Positions 1 through 11,400 of a DNA stretch of 64,000 bases are shown here, piece after piece; within the stretch, counting starts at the first letter, position 1; every line of letters begins with the position of its first letter. The position numbers were made by a program, and so were the translations under genes. Below the pieces are notes generated by a model that worked only from the letters and a program-made list of their open reading frames with translations, was not told where the DNA came from and did not search any database. Location of the stretch: positions 8,309,001 through 8,373,000 of the forward strand of contig CATNEN010000007.1 in the NCBI GenBank assembly GCA_950097015.1, read 5' to 3'. Source of the DNA: Macrostomum hystrix (lineage: Eukaryota; Platyhelminthes; Macrostomidae).

Positions 1-640
1 GAGCAGCTTACCCAATCAGGTTCAAAACTTTTATAATGTTGCTTTTTTGCTAGCTTGTAAAGAAGAAAACTTATTGCCTGCTGCATCAATATTCGCATTG
101 TCATAGCTAGAAAATGCTTGTTTTCTGTAGAACATAAAATTCTGCGGTTGTGGCTCTGCTATTAATTCGCTTTTTTCAATATAAAAGAATTACAAATTCA
201 GACCACAGATCCAACTTTTTGCGATGCTTTGATTAACAAATATTTTCTATTTTTCGAAAGTAATAAACTCAATTAATTTTCTAATTTTGCTTAACTACTT
301 TCTGTCGATTATGTTTTCATACTGAGTTTAATCTCCATTAGAACGATACAAATGTTTATCAAAGTCTTTGTCGCTGCATAGTCTATGTAGCTCCGTCATT
401 TATGTCTAATTTTTTATCTACCACGCATTCGCTATCCCAGCTTTTTACTTCTGTACGTGTTTTGGCATGAAGCCCCATTTTTCCTCCTATAAACGTTGGC
501 CCACTCTCTCTATTTATAAGTGTTTTTTGTTAGCACACAAACTAAAATTACCGGATTGTCTGCAATAAACCAAATGCACCATTGAAAATTGTCTGCCAAG
601 ATTTGCATCACTGCTTCATTTTCTAGTAAGGTAAAGGTAC
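1..640. other. AT-rich intergenic DNA
   Basis: No coding frame, RNA gene or repeat that I can support. Confidence 0.6.
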
Positions 641-1895
641 TTTAAAGAAATCCCAGATCCTCACACACCATCCCTTAAACATTATTCTCAGATGCTCACA
701 CTGAGACACAATCCCATAAGCATTATTCTCAGATCCTCACACTGAGACACCATCCCTTAAACATTATTCTCAGATCCTCACACACCATCCCATAAACATT
801 ATTCTCAGATCCTCACACACCATCCCTTAAACATTATTCTCAGATCCTCACACACCATCCCTTAAACATTATTCTCAGATCCTCACACACCATCCCTTAA
901 ACATTATTCTCAGATCCTCACACTGAGACACCATCCCTTAAACATTATTCTCAGATCCTCACACACCATCCCATAAACATTATTCTCAGATCCTCACACT
1001 GAGACACCATCCCATAAACATTATTCTCAGATCCTCACACACCATCCCTTAAACATTATTCTCAGATCCTCACACTGAGACACCATCCCATAAACATTAT
1101 TCTCAGATCCTCACACTGAGACACCATCCCATAAACATTATTCTCAGATCCTCACACACCATCCCTTAAACATTATTCTCAGATCCTCACACACCATCCC
1201 TTAAACATTATTCTCAGATCCTCACACACCATCCCTTAAACATTATTCTCAGATCCTCACACACCATCCCTTAAACATTATTCTCAGATCCTCACACTGA
1301 GACACCATCCCTTAAACATTATTCTCAGATCCTCACACACCATCCCTTAAACATTATTCTCAGATCCTCACACTGAGACACCATCCCTTAAACATTATTC
1401 TCAGATCCTCACACACCATCCCATAAACATTATTCTCAGATCCTCACACTGAGACACCATCCCATAAACATTATTCTCAGATCCTCACACACCATCCCTT
1501 AAACATTATTCTCAGATCCTCACACTGAGACACCATCCCATAAACATTATTCTCAGATCCTCACACTGAGACACCATCCCATAAACATTATTCTCAGATC
1601 CTCACACACCATCCCTTAAACATTATTCTCAGATCCTCACACACCATCCCTTAAACATTATTCTCAGATCCTCACACACCATCCCTTAAACATTATTCTC
1701 AGATCCTCACACACCATCCCTTAAACATTATTCTCAGATCCTCACACTGAGACACCATCCCTTAAACATTATTCTCAGATCCTCACACACCATCCCTTAA
1801 ACATTATTCTCAGATCCTCACACTGAGACACCATCCCATAAACATTATTCTCAGATCCTCACACTGAGACACCATCCCATAAGCATTATCCAAGA
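640..1895. repeat. 35/41-bp minisatellite with higher-order structure
   Basis: Units share ATTATTCTCAGATCCTCACA. A short form of 35 bp and a long form of 41 bp (extra CTGAGA) alternate irregularly, with CCCTTAAAC and CCCATAAAC variants. The order of variants from 961 to about 1400 recurs from 1411 with a 450-bp offset. Confidence 0.95.
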
Positions 1896-2425
1896 GTGTC
1901 AATCAATTTCCAGCCATCATCATTTTAATTCTGTTGAATCCGCGAGATATACTCAAAATCTCCCGAACCTCTGCTCCAGCAAAGCTGCCATCTTATTCTA
2001 GATCTCAGTCGGGTGATCCGAGGTTCCAGATCCTGAATCCCAGCCTTCAAAGCCGGATACTTTTTACTGAGCTTTGTCTGCGCGGGGCGGCTGCTTGAAG
2101 GCTGTGAAACGTTCTCGCGTCTTCTCGACCGCCCCAAATGCAACTTCAGCAAGGAAATTTGCATCTCGATTGCCTTCCGCCAGAGCGGGGATGTCGCCCA
2201 GGCCATCATTTGCTGCCCGCTCGCTTCACGCATTTCAAGCTGCAATTTAAAATTTAGAGCGCGTCCCAGGCTCAAGAGAAATAAAGTCGGGAGGTTACTC
2301 AAATAGCCATATAATAAGGCTCACTAGAGAGTCTCCGACCCTCGGATCCTCACTCGTATCGTTATCACTGACTCACTGCGAGAACTCATAAATGCCCTAT
2401 TTATTTTTGGCCTTGCTTCCGTGCT
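1895..2425. other. Unassigned spacer
   Basis: A 125-codon minus-strand frame (1925-2302) exists but resembles nothing I know and has no supporting context; no other feature seen. Confidence 0.4.
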
Positions 2426-2429
2426 AAGC

Positions 2430-3005
2430 AATTCGCACTATCTCTACTCCACAGCTCTCAATCCACAGCTCTCACTCCACTCACTCCACAGCTCTCACTC
2501 CACTCACTCCACAGCTCTCACTCCACAACTCTCACTCCACAGCTCTCACTCCACAGCTCTCACTCCACAGCTCTCACTCCACAGCTCTCACTCCACAACT
2601 CTCACTCCCCAACTCTCACTCCACAGCTCTCACTCCACAGCTCTCACTCCACAGCTCTCACTCCACAGCTCTCATTCCACAGCTCTCACTCCACAGCTCT
2701 CACTCCACAGCTCTCACTCCACAGCTCTCACTCCACAGCTCTCACTCCACAGCTCTCATTCCACAGCTCTCACTCCACAGCTCTCACTCCCCAGCTCTCA
2801 CTCCACAACTCTCACTCCACAGCTCTCACTCCACAGCTCTCACTCCACAGCTCTCACTCCACAGCTCTCACTCCACAGCTCTCACTCCACAGCTCTCACT
2901 CCACAGCTCTCACTCCACAGCTCTCACTCCACAGCTCTCACTCCCCAACTCTCACTCCACAGCTCTCACTCCACAGCTCTCACTCCACCGCTCTCACTCC
3001 ACCGC
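2430..3005. repeat. 14-bp minisatellite
   Basis: About 40 units of CTCACTCCACAGCT with CCCAACT and CATTCCA variants. Three units make 42 bp, so all frames encode 14-residue repeats; the long frame here is not a gene. Confidence 0.95.
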
Positions 3006-4085
3006 TCTCAGCGCATCGCATTTCGGGGAGCCGATGCATTCGTTCACCTGTCAATCAGGATTAGCTTCAGCAAACCCTAAGGTGCAAAACAGGATCCCCA
3101 TTCACCCCGACCTGCCATTCAAGCTCATATTGCTGTCCTGGTTCAGAAGCAGCAGGCCTGTGAAGAAGGTGTGTATTTGTTAAGCAGCGCACTTGAAGAT
3201 TATTTGCGAAAGACCAGAAAATTCACTCCAGTCTCGAGAGGGTCAAAGAGTCTGAGCCCATGCATTTCTGCGCCACTTGATTTTCACCGCTACTTGGGAA
3301 GAGGAGATTCGGGGGATGCAAGCAGCTTAAGCCGCTGTCACCAGAGAAGAGTGTGCGGCTGGTCCACAAGAGACTAGGGAATTTGCACTGGCTGGATTCT
3401 GAATAGGAAAGCGATCAACAGTCAGAGATGAAGTGGGAGAGTGGGAGAGAGCCGAATGCGATGCGTTTTGCCCCCGGAGGATTCAGATCATCATCAGCTG
3501 TTCATTTCTGCAGGTAGAAATCTCCGCAGGTAATAAATAATAAGCTATGCACGGTTGCAAAATAAGAGTAAACAAACTGCCACTGCGGCAACAGTTGTGA
3601 CAAACTCACGCCCATGCCGTTTCACTGCAAATATGATTTCCTAGAATCTATACCAAACTAATACGGTTGCATCTTCCCATGTTAATCATTCCATCTCCCT
3701 GTCTCTGCGACGATCATTTGCAGAAAAAAATGACGTTTTTGTTTCAACGAGACCAAAGATTAGACTTTAACATTTAATGCATCACAAAAGGCAATCCCAC
3801 ACTGCCAGTTGTTTTCCCATAGTCTGTCTACACATTTTCCCAAAGGAAATGAAAAAACGCTGCCAGCCAATGGCCCCCACTGCCAGCTTGGGATAAAAGT
3901 AGACGTGCTTGACAATGCGGACTGTCAATTGATAGGTAGTTAAGAAATTTGGAAAGAAATTTGGGTAGTTAGGAACGAATGCTATCAGCACCTTATGGGT
4001 CCCCGAGTTTTGTATTGGACATGGCTTAATCCAAGAACAGGAATGAATGCTGAGATCTGAGTTAACACGTTGCTGAATGAATATG
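3005..4085. other. Spacer without recognisable features
   Basis: Mixed-composition DNA; short open frames only. Confidence 0.5.
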
Positions 4086-4370
4086 TAAATAGCAAAGTGC
4101 ATGTAGTACATAGCTGAATTCATGTACATAGCTGAATGCATGTACATAGCTGAATGCATGTACATAGCTGAATACAAGTACATAGCTGAATGCATGTACA
4201 TAGCTGAATGCATGTACATAGCTGAATGCATGTACATAGCTGAATACAAGTACATAGCTGAATGCATGTACATAGCTGAATGCATGTACATAGCCGAATG
4301 CATGTACATAGCTGAATGCATGTACATAGCTGAATGCATGTACATAGCTGAATGCATGTACATGCATGTA
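4085..4370. repeat. 18-bp minisatellite
   Basis: About 15 units of GCTGAATGCATGTACATA. ATGCAT and TGTACA palindromes recur in every unit. Confidence 0.95.
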
Positions 4371-4589
4371 TTTACATATCGTAATGTATGTAAATAACTG
4401 AATGAGTGTACAAAGTTGAATTCATCAAGTTAAAGTTAAGTAAGGAAAAGCAAACAAAATAATTATTTCTGAATGCAGTTATTGTTCAAGCTAAACATTT
4501 AAGCATCAACTTCTTTAGTTTATTTCGCAACAATAGGAAGACTAAAGAAAGCACGTTATTTGAGAAAAAAGTTGCGCGATCGCTAAAAA

Positions 4590-4680
4590 TGATGCATGCT
4601 AGATAAAGCAATGAGATAATACATTATACACTGCATGCTAGATAAAGCAATGAGATAATACATTATACACTGCATGCAGG
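4590..4680. repeat. Tandem duplication of about 45 bp
   Basis: The segment starting TGCATGCTAGATAAAGCAAT is repeated twice in a row, ending at a third TGCATGC. Confidence 0.8.
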
Positions 4681-4794
4681 GAAAAAATATTTTTCATTAA
4701 AAAAAACACAATAAAGCCGATGAGCCAATGACTCCAAAAAGTTGTGAAGGGTGGAGACAGATGAGAGTGAACGGTGAGACAGGAGAGTCACGGG

Positions 4795-6900
4795 TAGAGA
4801 CAGAAGAGAGTGAAGGGTAGAGACAGAAGAGAGTGAAGGGTAGAGACAGAAGAGAGTGAAGGGTAGAGACAGAAGAGAGTGAAGGGTAGAGACAGAAGAG
4901 AGTGAAGGGTAGAGACAAAAGAGAGTGAAGGGTAGAGACAGAGGAGAGTGAAGGGTAGAGACAGAAGAGAGTGAAGGGTAGAGACAGAGGAGAGTGAAGG
5001 GTAGAGACAGAGGAGTGTGAAGGGTGGAGACAGAGGAGAGTGAAGGGTAGAGACAGAGGAGAGTGAAGGGTAGAGACAGAGGAGAGTGAAGGTAGAGACA
5101 GAGGAGAGTGAAGGGTAGAGACAGAGGAGTGTGAAGGGTGGAGACAGAGGAGAGTGAAGGTAGAGACAGAGGAGAGTGAAGGGTAGAGACAGAGGAGTGT
5201 GAAGGGTGGAGACAGAAGAGAGTGAAGGGTAGAGACAGAGGAGAGTGAAGGGTAGAGACAGAGGAGAGTGAAGGTAGAGACAGAGGAGAGTGAAGGGTAG
5301 AGACAGAGGAGTGTGAAGGGTGGAGACAGAGGAGAGTGAAGGGTAGAGACAGAGGAGAGTGAAGGGTAGAGACAGAGGAGAGTGAAGGGTAGAGACAGAG
5401 GAGAGTGAAGGGTAGAGACAGAGGAGAGTAAAGGGTAGAGACAGAGGAGAGTGAAGGGTAGAGACAGAGGAGAGTGAAGGTAGAGACAGAGGAGAGTGAA
5501 GGGTAGAGACAGAGGAGAGTGAAGGGTAGAGACAGAGGAGAGTGAAGGGTAGAGACAGAAGAGAGTGAAGGGTAGAGACAGAGGAGAGTGAAGGGTAGAG
5601 ACAGAGGAGAGTGAAGGTAGAGACAGAGGAGAGTGAAGGGTAGAGACAGAGGAGTGTGAAGGGTGGAGACAGAGGAGAGTGAAGGGTAGAGACAGAGGAG
5701 AGTGAAGGGTAGAGACAGAGGAGAGTGAAGGGTAGAGACAGAGGAGAGTGAAGGGTAGAGACAGAGGAGAGTAAAGGGTAGAGACAGAGGAGAGTGAAGG
5801 GTAGAGACAGAGGAGAGTGAAGGTAGAGACAGAGGAGAGTGAAGGGTAGAGACAGAGGAGAGTGAAGGTAGAGACAGAGGAGAGTGAAGGGTAGAGACAG
5901 AGGAGAGTGAAGGGTAGAGACAGAGGAGAGTGAAGGGTAGAGACAGAGGAGAGTGAAGGTAGAGACAGAGGAGAGTGAAGGGTAGAGACAGAGGAGTGTG
6001 AAGGGTGGAGACAGAGGAGAGTGAAGGTAGAGACAGAGGAGAGTGAAGGGTAGAGACAGAGGAGAGTGAAGGGTAGAGACAGAGGAGAGTGAAGGGTAGA
6101 GACAGAGGAGAGTGAAGGGTAGAGACAGAGGAGAGTGAAGGGTAGAGACAGAGGAGAGTGAAGGTAGAGACAGAGGAGAGTGAAGGGTAGAGACAGAGGA
6201 GAGTGAAGGGTAGAGACAGAGGAGAGTGAAGGGTAGAGACAGAGGAGAGTGAAGGGTAGAGACAGAAGAGAGTGAAGGGTAGAGACAGAGGAGAGTGAAG
6301 GGTAGAGACAGAGGAGAGTGAAGGTAGAGACAGAGGAGAGTGAAGGGTAGAGACAGAGGAGTGTGAAGGGTGGAGACAGAGGAGAGTGAAGGGTAGAGAC
6401 AGAGGAGAGTGAAGGGTAGAGACAGAGGAGAGTGAAGGGTAGAGACAGAGGAGAGTGAAGGGTAGAGACAGAGGAGAGTGAAGGGTAGAGACAGAGGAGA
6501 GTGAAGGGTAGAGACAGAGGAGAGTGAAGGTAGAGACAGAGGAGAGTGAAGGGTAGAGACAGAGGAGAGTGAAGGGTAGAGACAGAGGAGAGTGAAGGGT
6601 AGAGACAGAGGAGAGTGAAGGGTAGAGACAGAAGAGAGTGAAGGGTAGAGACAGAGGAGAGTGAAGGGTAGAGACAGAGGAGAGTGAAGGTAGAGACAGA
6701 GGAGAGTGAAGGGTAGAGACAGAGGAGTGTGAAGGGTGGAGACAGAGGAGAGTGAAGGGTAGAGACAGAGGAGAGTGAAGGGTAGAGACAGAGGAGAGTG
6801 AAGGGTAGAGACAGAGGAGAGTGAAGGGTAGAGACAGAGGAGAGTGAAGGTAGAGACAGAGGAGAGTGAAGGGTAGAGACAGAGGAGAGTGAAGGGTAGT
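4795..6900. repeat. 22/23-bp purine-rich minisatellite, about 90 units
   Basis: Unit GAGACAGAGGAGAGTGAAGG plus GTA or TA. The plus strand is over 85 percent purine. Rare variants (GAGTAAAGG, AGAAGAG, GGAGTGTG) recur about every 340-360 bp, showing block duplication. The minus strand is open for about 720 codons only because the unit lacks stops. Confidence 0.95.
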
Positions 6901-7670
6901 GAAGGAGAGTGAGTGAAAGTTACAATCGGATACAAAATAGCTTCAGGCAGCAACCGTTATTAACAAACAGGCTCTGTTTTAATAGGGCTTAATTTTCTAG
7001 CCTTATTAAACTCCGCTTCAATCTGCTTTCATCAGTCTCTACTTTGGAAGAAATCAAGCGCTGCCTGGAAGCTGCCAACCAATGGCAGTGCGCCATCCCG
7101 TCAACGCACGCGATGCAGGGTGGGCTGAACGCAAGCGCAATGAGAAGTGCATGCGAAGGCCGCCTAATCTACTTAACAGGGATAATTAGAAGTTTAAAGC
7201 TTAGAGGGGAAGGGGTTGCATAGGGACAGCACATTATTATGGGCACTATAGAGGCCACCAGCAGCCTCAGGTGGTCAAATCAGCAGCCTGAAATTGCTGT
7301 GTTGACTCAAACGAAGACGGTGCGGAAGATGGCGAGTCTTTTATGCGAGCAGAAATGCGAATGGTAATGCTCTCAAAACACCTGGGCTCTTCGCTTATAT
7401 TCAATGCGTTCTAAGCTATGCAAGTATTCAGTTGTGTGCAGTCGCAAGGTATTAAGAGTTGGAAAAATAGGGAAGTAACATATTCGAAATATAAATATTG
7501 CCTTGTCATTGTCTACCAAAATAACGGCAGACAATACAGTCATGAAATTGAGATCGCACAATTCATGAAAAGATCTACGACGTTTAAATTAGCAACGGTC
7601 AAACGGATTCCTGTTCTCCTTTGGCAAACCGGCCAACAACCAAATTTATTCTTGCTGCCCTTAGCAACCG
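6900..7670. other. Spacer downstream of the UPF0489 gene
   Basis: No repeat or convincing coding frame; likely intergenic. Confidence 0.4.
7645..7650 (-). promoter_or_regulatory. Candidate poly(A) signal for UPF0489 gene
   Basis: AATAAA on the minus strand, downstream of the UPF0489 stop. A short array of 33-bp units lies between stop and signal and would be part of the 3' UTR if the signal is used. Confidence 0.35.
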
Positions 7671-7674
7671 ACCA

Positions 7675-7870
7675 TATCGATTAGTGAGTCCTCTTAGCAA
7701 CCGACCGAATCGATCAGTGAGTCCTCTTAGCAACCGACCGAATCGATCAGTGAGTCCTCTTAGCAACCGACCAAAATGATTTTTGTCTCTCCATAGCAAC
7801 CGACCAAACAGAATTATGTCTTAGCACACTTGGCAAGCGATCTTGTCTACCTAGCAACCGATTAAATCAA
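7675..7870. repeat. 33-bp repeat, about five units
   Basis: Units contain CTTAGCAACCGACCGAATCG followed by ATCAGTGAGTC; the outer units are diverged. It lies just after the UPF0489 stop, on the 3' UTR side. Confidence 0.85.
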
Positions 7871-7910
7871 TTTTTGTCCTTCCATGCCAACCCAAAAGAA
7901 AGCATTGCAC

Positions 7911-8411
7911 TCAGGCGGGCCTGTAGAGAAAAGCGTCCATGACAACGGATTCCGGTGGTAGACGGAAGGCCGAGCGCACCATGCCGACAACGCTCTGAGT
8001 CAGGTTGCCCAGCAACGCTCTCGGCGTGTAGCCGTCCCGGCCGGATCGGGCCACCGTGACCAGCCGCGGTCGGAGTCCCACAGCGCCCAGGCCGTCAAGG
8101 AAGTCGCCAAGCTGTCGAAGGCCAGCGAGCAGCTCCGGGCCAGGCGGCCACGGCGACTCGACCACGGCGCTGTCGAAAGGCGAATTTGCGCCGGTGCAGA
8201 GCAGAAGCTGCGGCGGTGGCAGCGGCGGCGGCTGAATGCGGCGATTCCACGGCGAGGCGTCGAGGCAAATGCCGATGCGGCGCAGGATGGACAGGACAGC
8301 TCGGCCCAGGCTGGCCAGCGGGCGCAGGCGTAGGCGGAGATCCTTCAACACGCTGGCCCGGCTGTCGCTGTCCTCGGCGCGGCTGCCGTGGCAAAGAAGT
8401 CGCCGCACCGT
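7911..8411 (-). CDS. UPF0489 terminal exon
   Basis: Acceptor TTTAAG|ACG in phase 0; 167 codons including the TGA stop. It carries LVTVARSGRDGYTP, matching the conserved C-terminal VTIARS-type block of the family. A minus-strand AATAAA at 7645-7650, about 260 nt past the stop, could be the poly(A) signal. Confidence 0.8.
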   Translation of the reverse strand, partial: TVRRLLCHGSRAEDSDSRASVLKDLRLRLRPLASLGRAVLSILRRIGICLDASPWNRRIQPPPLPPPQLLLCTGANSPFDSAVVESPWPPGPELLAGLRQLGDFLDGLGAVGLRPRLVTVARSGRDGYTPRALLGNLTQSVVGMVRSAFRLPPESVVMDAFLYRPA

Positions 8412-11400
8412 CTTAAAGTGCAGAGAGATGAGATCTCACAACTAAGTCCTCGAATGTAAACTATAAAGCGAAAACGATACAGATATGACTAATCAATCAA
8501 TATGACTAATGAAGAGTCCATTCTCACTAATGAAGAGTCCATTCTCACTAATGAAGAGTCCATTCTCACTAATGAAGACTCCATTCTCACTAATGAAGAG
8601 TCCATTCTCACTAATGAAGAGTCCATTCTCACTAATGAAGAGTCCATTCTCACTAATGAAGAGTCCATTCTCACTAATGAATCAGTGAGCTCACCCGCGG
8701 GTCAGTAGCTAGCGCTGGGGCCATGGCAAATGCACTAAGTTGCTCATCACTCCAGGTGTCAATGTCACAGGGCTCGCCGCAGTTGGCCTCCAGGCCGCGC
8801 AGCAGCGCCGAGAAGGCGGCCGAGCCGGCGGCCTCGTCGGTGTCCTCGGCGGGGCAGAGCAGGAAGGTGGCCAGGTCGTTGACCCAGTGCATGGCCGCCT
8901 CGAAATGACTGCTGGAGTTGCCTGATAAAGTGTTGCGGGATGGCAGTGGCGGGTGGGAACTCACTGAAGGATCGGATGATGGTGGGGAACTCACTGAAGG
9001 ATCGGATGATGGTGGGGAACTCACTGAAGGATCGGATGATGGTGGGGAACTCACTGAAGGATCGGATGATGGTGGGGAACTCACTGAAGGATCGGATGAT
9101 GGAGGGAAACTCACTGAAGGATCGGATGATGGTGGGGAACTCACTGAAGGATCGGATGATGGAGGGGAACTCACTGAAGGATCGGATGATGGAGGGGAAC
9201 TCACTGAAGGATCGGATGATGGTGGGAAACTCACTGAAGGATCGGATGATGGAGGGAAACTCACTGAAGGATCGGATGATGGAGGGGAACTCACTGAAGG
9301 ATCGGATGATGGAGGGAAACTCACTGAAGGATCGGATGATGGTGGGGAACTCACTGAAGGATCGGATGATGGTGGGGAACTCACTGAAGGATCGGATGAT
9401 GGAGGGAAACTCACTGAAGGATCGGATGATGGTGGGGAACTCACTGAAGGATCGGATGATGGTGGGGAACTCACTGAAGGATCGGATGATGGAGGGAAAC
9501 TCACTGAAGGATCGGATGATGGTGGGGAACTCACTGAAGGATCGGATGATGGAGGGGAACTCACTGAAGGATCGGATGATGGAGGGGAACTCACTGAAGG
9601 ATCGGATGATGGTGGGAAACTCACTGAAGGATCGGATGATGGTGGGAAACTCACTGAAGGATCGGATGATGGAGGGAAACTCACTGAAGGATCGGATGAT
9701 GGAGGGAAACTCACTGAAGGATCGGATGATGGAGGGAAACTCACTGAAGGATCGGATGATGGTGGGGAACTCACTGAAGGATCGGATGATGGTGGGGAAC
9801 TCACTGAAGGATCGGATGATGGTGGGGAACTCACTGAAGGATCGGATGATGGTGGGGAACTCACTGAAGGATCGGATGATGGTGGGGAACTCACTGAAGG
9901 ATCGGATGATGGTGGGGAACTCACTGAAGGATCGGATGATGGAGGGAAACTCACTGAAGGATCGGATGATGGTGGGGAACTCACTGAAGGATCGGATGAT
10001 GGTGGGGAACTCACTGAAGGATCGGATGATGGAGGGAAACTCACTGAAGGATCGGATGATGGAGGGAAACTCACTGAAGGATCGGATGATGGAGGGAAAC
10101 TCACTGAAGGATCGGATGATGGTGGGGAACTCACTGAAGGATCGGATGATGGAGGGAAACTCACTGAAGGTAGACCAAGCTCACCTAAGGCCAGATACAG
10201 GGGCCAGGTGGGCAGCTGGACCGCCAGGAAGTCCAGATCGATGTCCAGGATGAAATGGTCGGTCCGCAGAAGGCCGGAGCTGGCCAGCAGGTTGGTGCCA
10301 GTCTCTGAGAGCATCCAACTCAGCTCAGAGTTGAGCACTCTCACCGGCAGGGCGGATTTATCCTCGGAGCAGCTCGCGAAAGTCGAACTGTTTCGCGGTA
10401 TTTCGACATCCATCCGTTGGTAGCATCCGGTCAGCTTCCAGGTGGTGTTGTCGCCAGACAGCTCGGACTGACACTCGCACGGCTGTGCGGCTCCGAGTAG
10501 GGACTTCCGGAACCAGGACAGGCTGCTCAGCTCCGTGAAGCGGCCAGCGGCAACCTGGGTGCGAATTTCCTGTCGCATCTGCCGCAGCTGGGCCGGGGTC
10601 AGATCAGATCTGGGCCAGCTGGGTCGCAGGAACACCAGCCGGTCTATGAAGCCTGCGTAGGCGGCGGCCTGAGGACAGGGTGCGACTTATTTTGATTGGG
10701 TACTTCAGGTGTCAGTTAAGCATCTTGAGATTGGGTACTTCAGGTGTCAGTTGAGCCCCTTGAGATTGGGTAATTCAGTTGTCGATTGAGCACCTTGTGA
10801 TTGGGTGCTTCAGGTGTCAGTTGAGCACCTTGTGATTGGGTGCTTCAGGTGTCAGTTGAGCACCTTGAGATTGGGTACTTCAGGTGTCAGTTGAGCACCT
10901 TGAGATTGGATACTTCAGGTGTCAGTTGAGCACCTTAAGATTGGATACTTCAGGTGTCAGTTGAGCACCTTGAGATTGGGTGCTTAAGGTGTCAGTTGAG
11001 CACCTTGAGATTGGATACTTCAGGTGTCAGTTGAGCACCTTGAGATTGGGTACTTCAGGTGTCAGTTGAGCACTTTGAGATTGGATGCTTCAGGTGCGTC
11101 TATAACAGGCTGCATGCAGCTATTCAGTCTATGGACTGGGGAACAAGTCTGAGGCTACAAGCTCGCTAGAGCAGTAAAGTGATGTCTGGGACTGAGATAA
11201 ACCTGGTGCGTCAGCCCTCAAGCTCTGAGCCTGAGGATCAGAAATGGCAGACTATAAGCATTCGCATGACTGCTCGGCAGCGCAGGGCCGCAGGAAGCAA
11301 ATCCTCATCAAGCTGTTGCAGGCTCTTGTTCCGCTTTCACTGCTTTGCCAGACTGAGCCAGACACGGGGCTGGAGCTGAGGGGGGCTCTAAGGAAACGCC

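Noticed and set aside
640-1895. CRISPR-like array
   Set aside because: Direct repeats have no unique spacers and the context is a eukaryotic genome; the same applies to all other arrays here.
1925-2302. 125-codon minus-strand frame without repeats
   Set aside because: No recognisable family, splice sites or promoter; kept as unassigned spacer.
4788-6953. 721-codon minus-strand open frame
   Set aside because: It is the translation of a 22/23-bp array; no start context, domain or splice signal, and adjacent frames are equally repetitive.
8918-10423. Plus-strand frames of 501 and 437 codons
   Set aside because: Antisense shadows of the UPF0489 intron array and exon.
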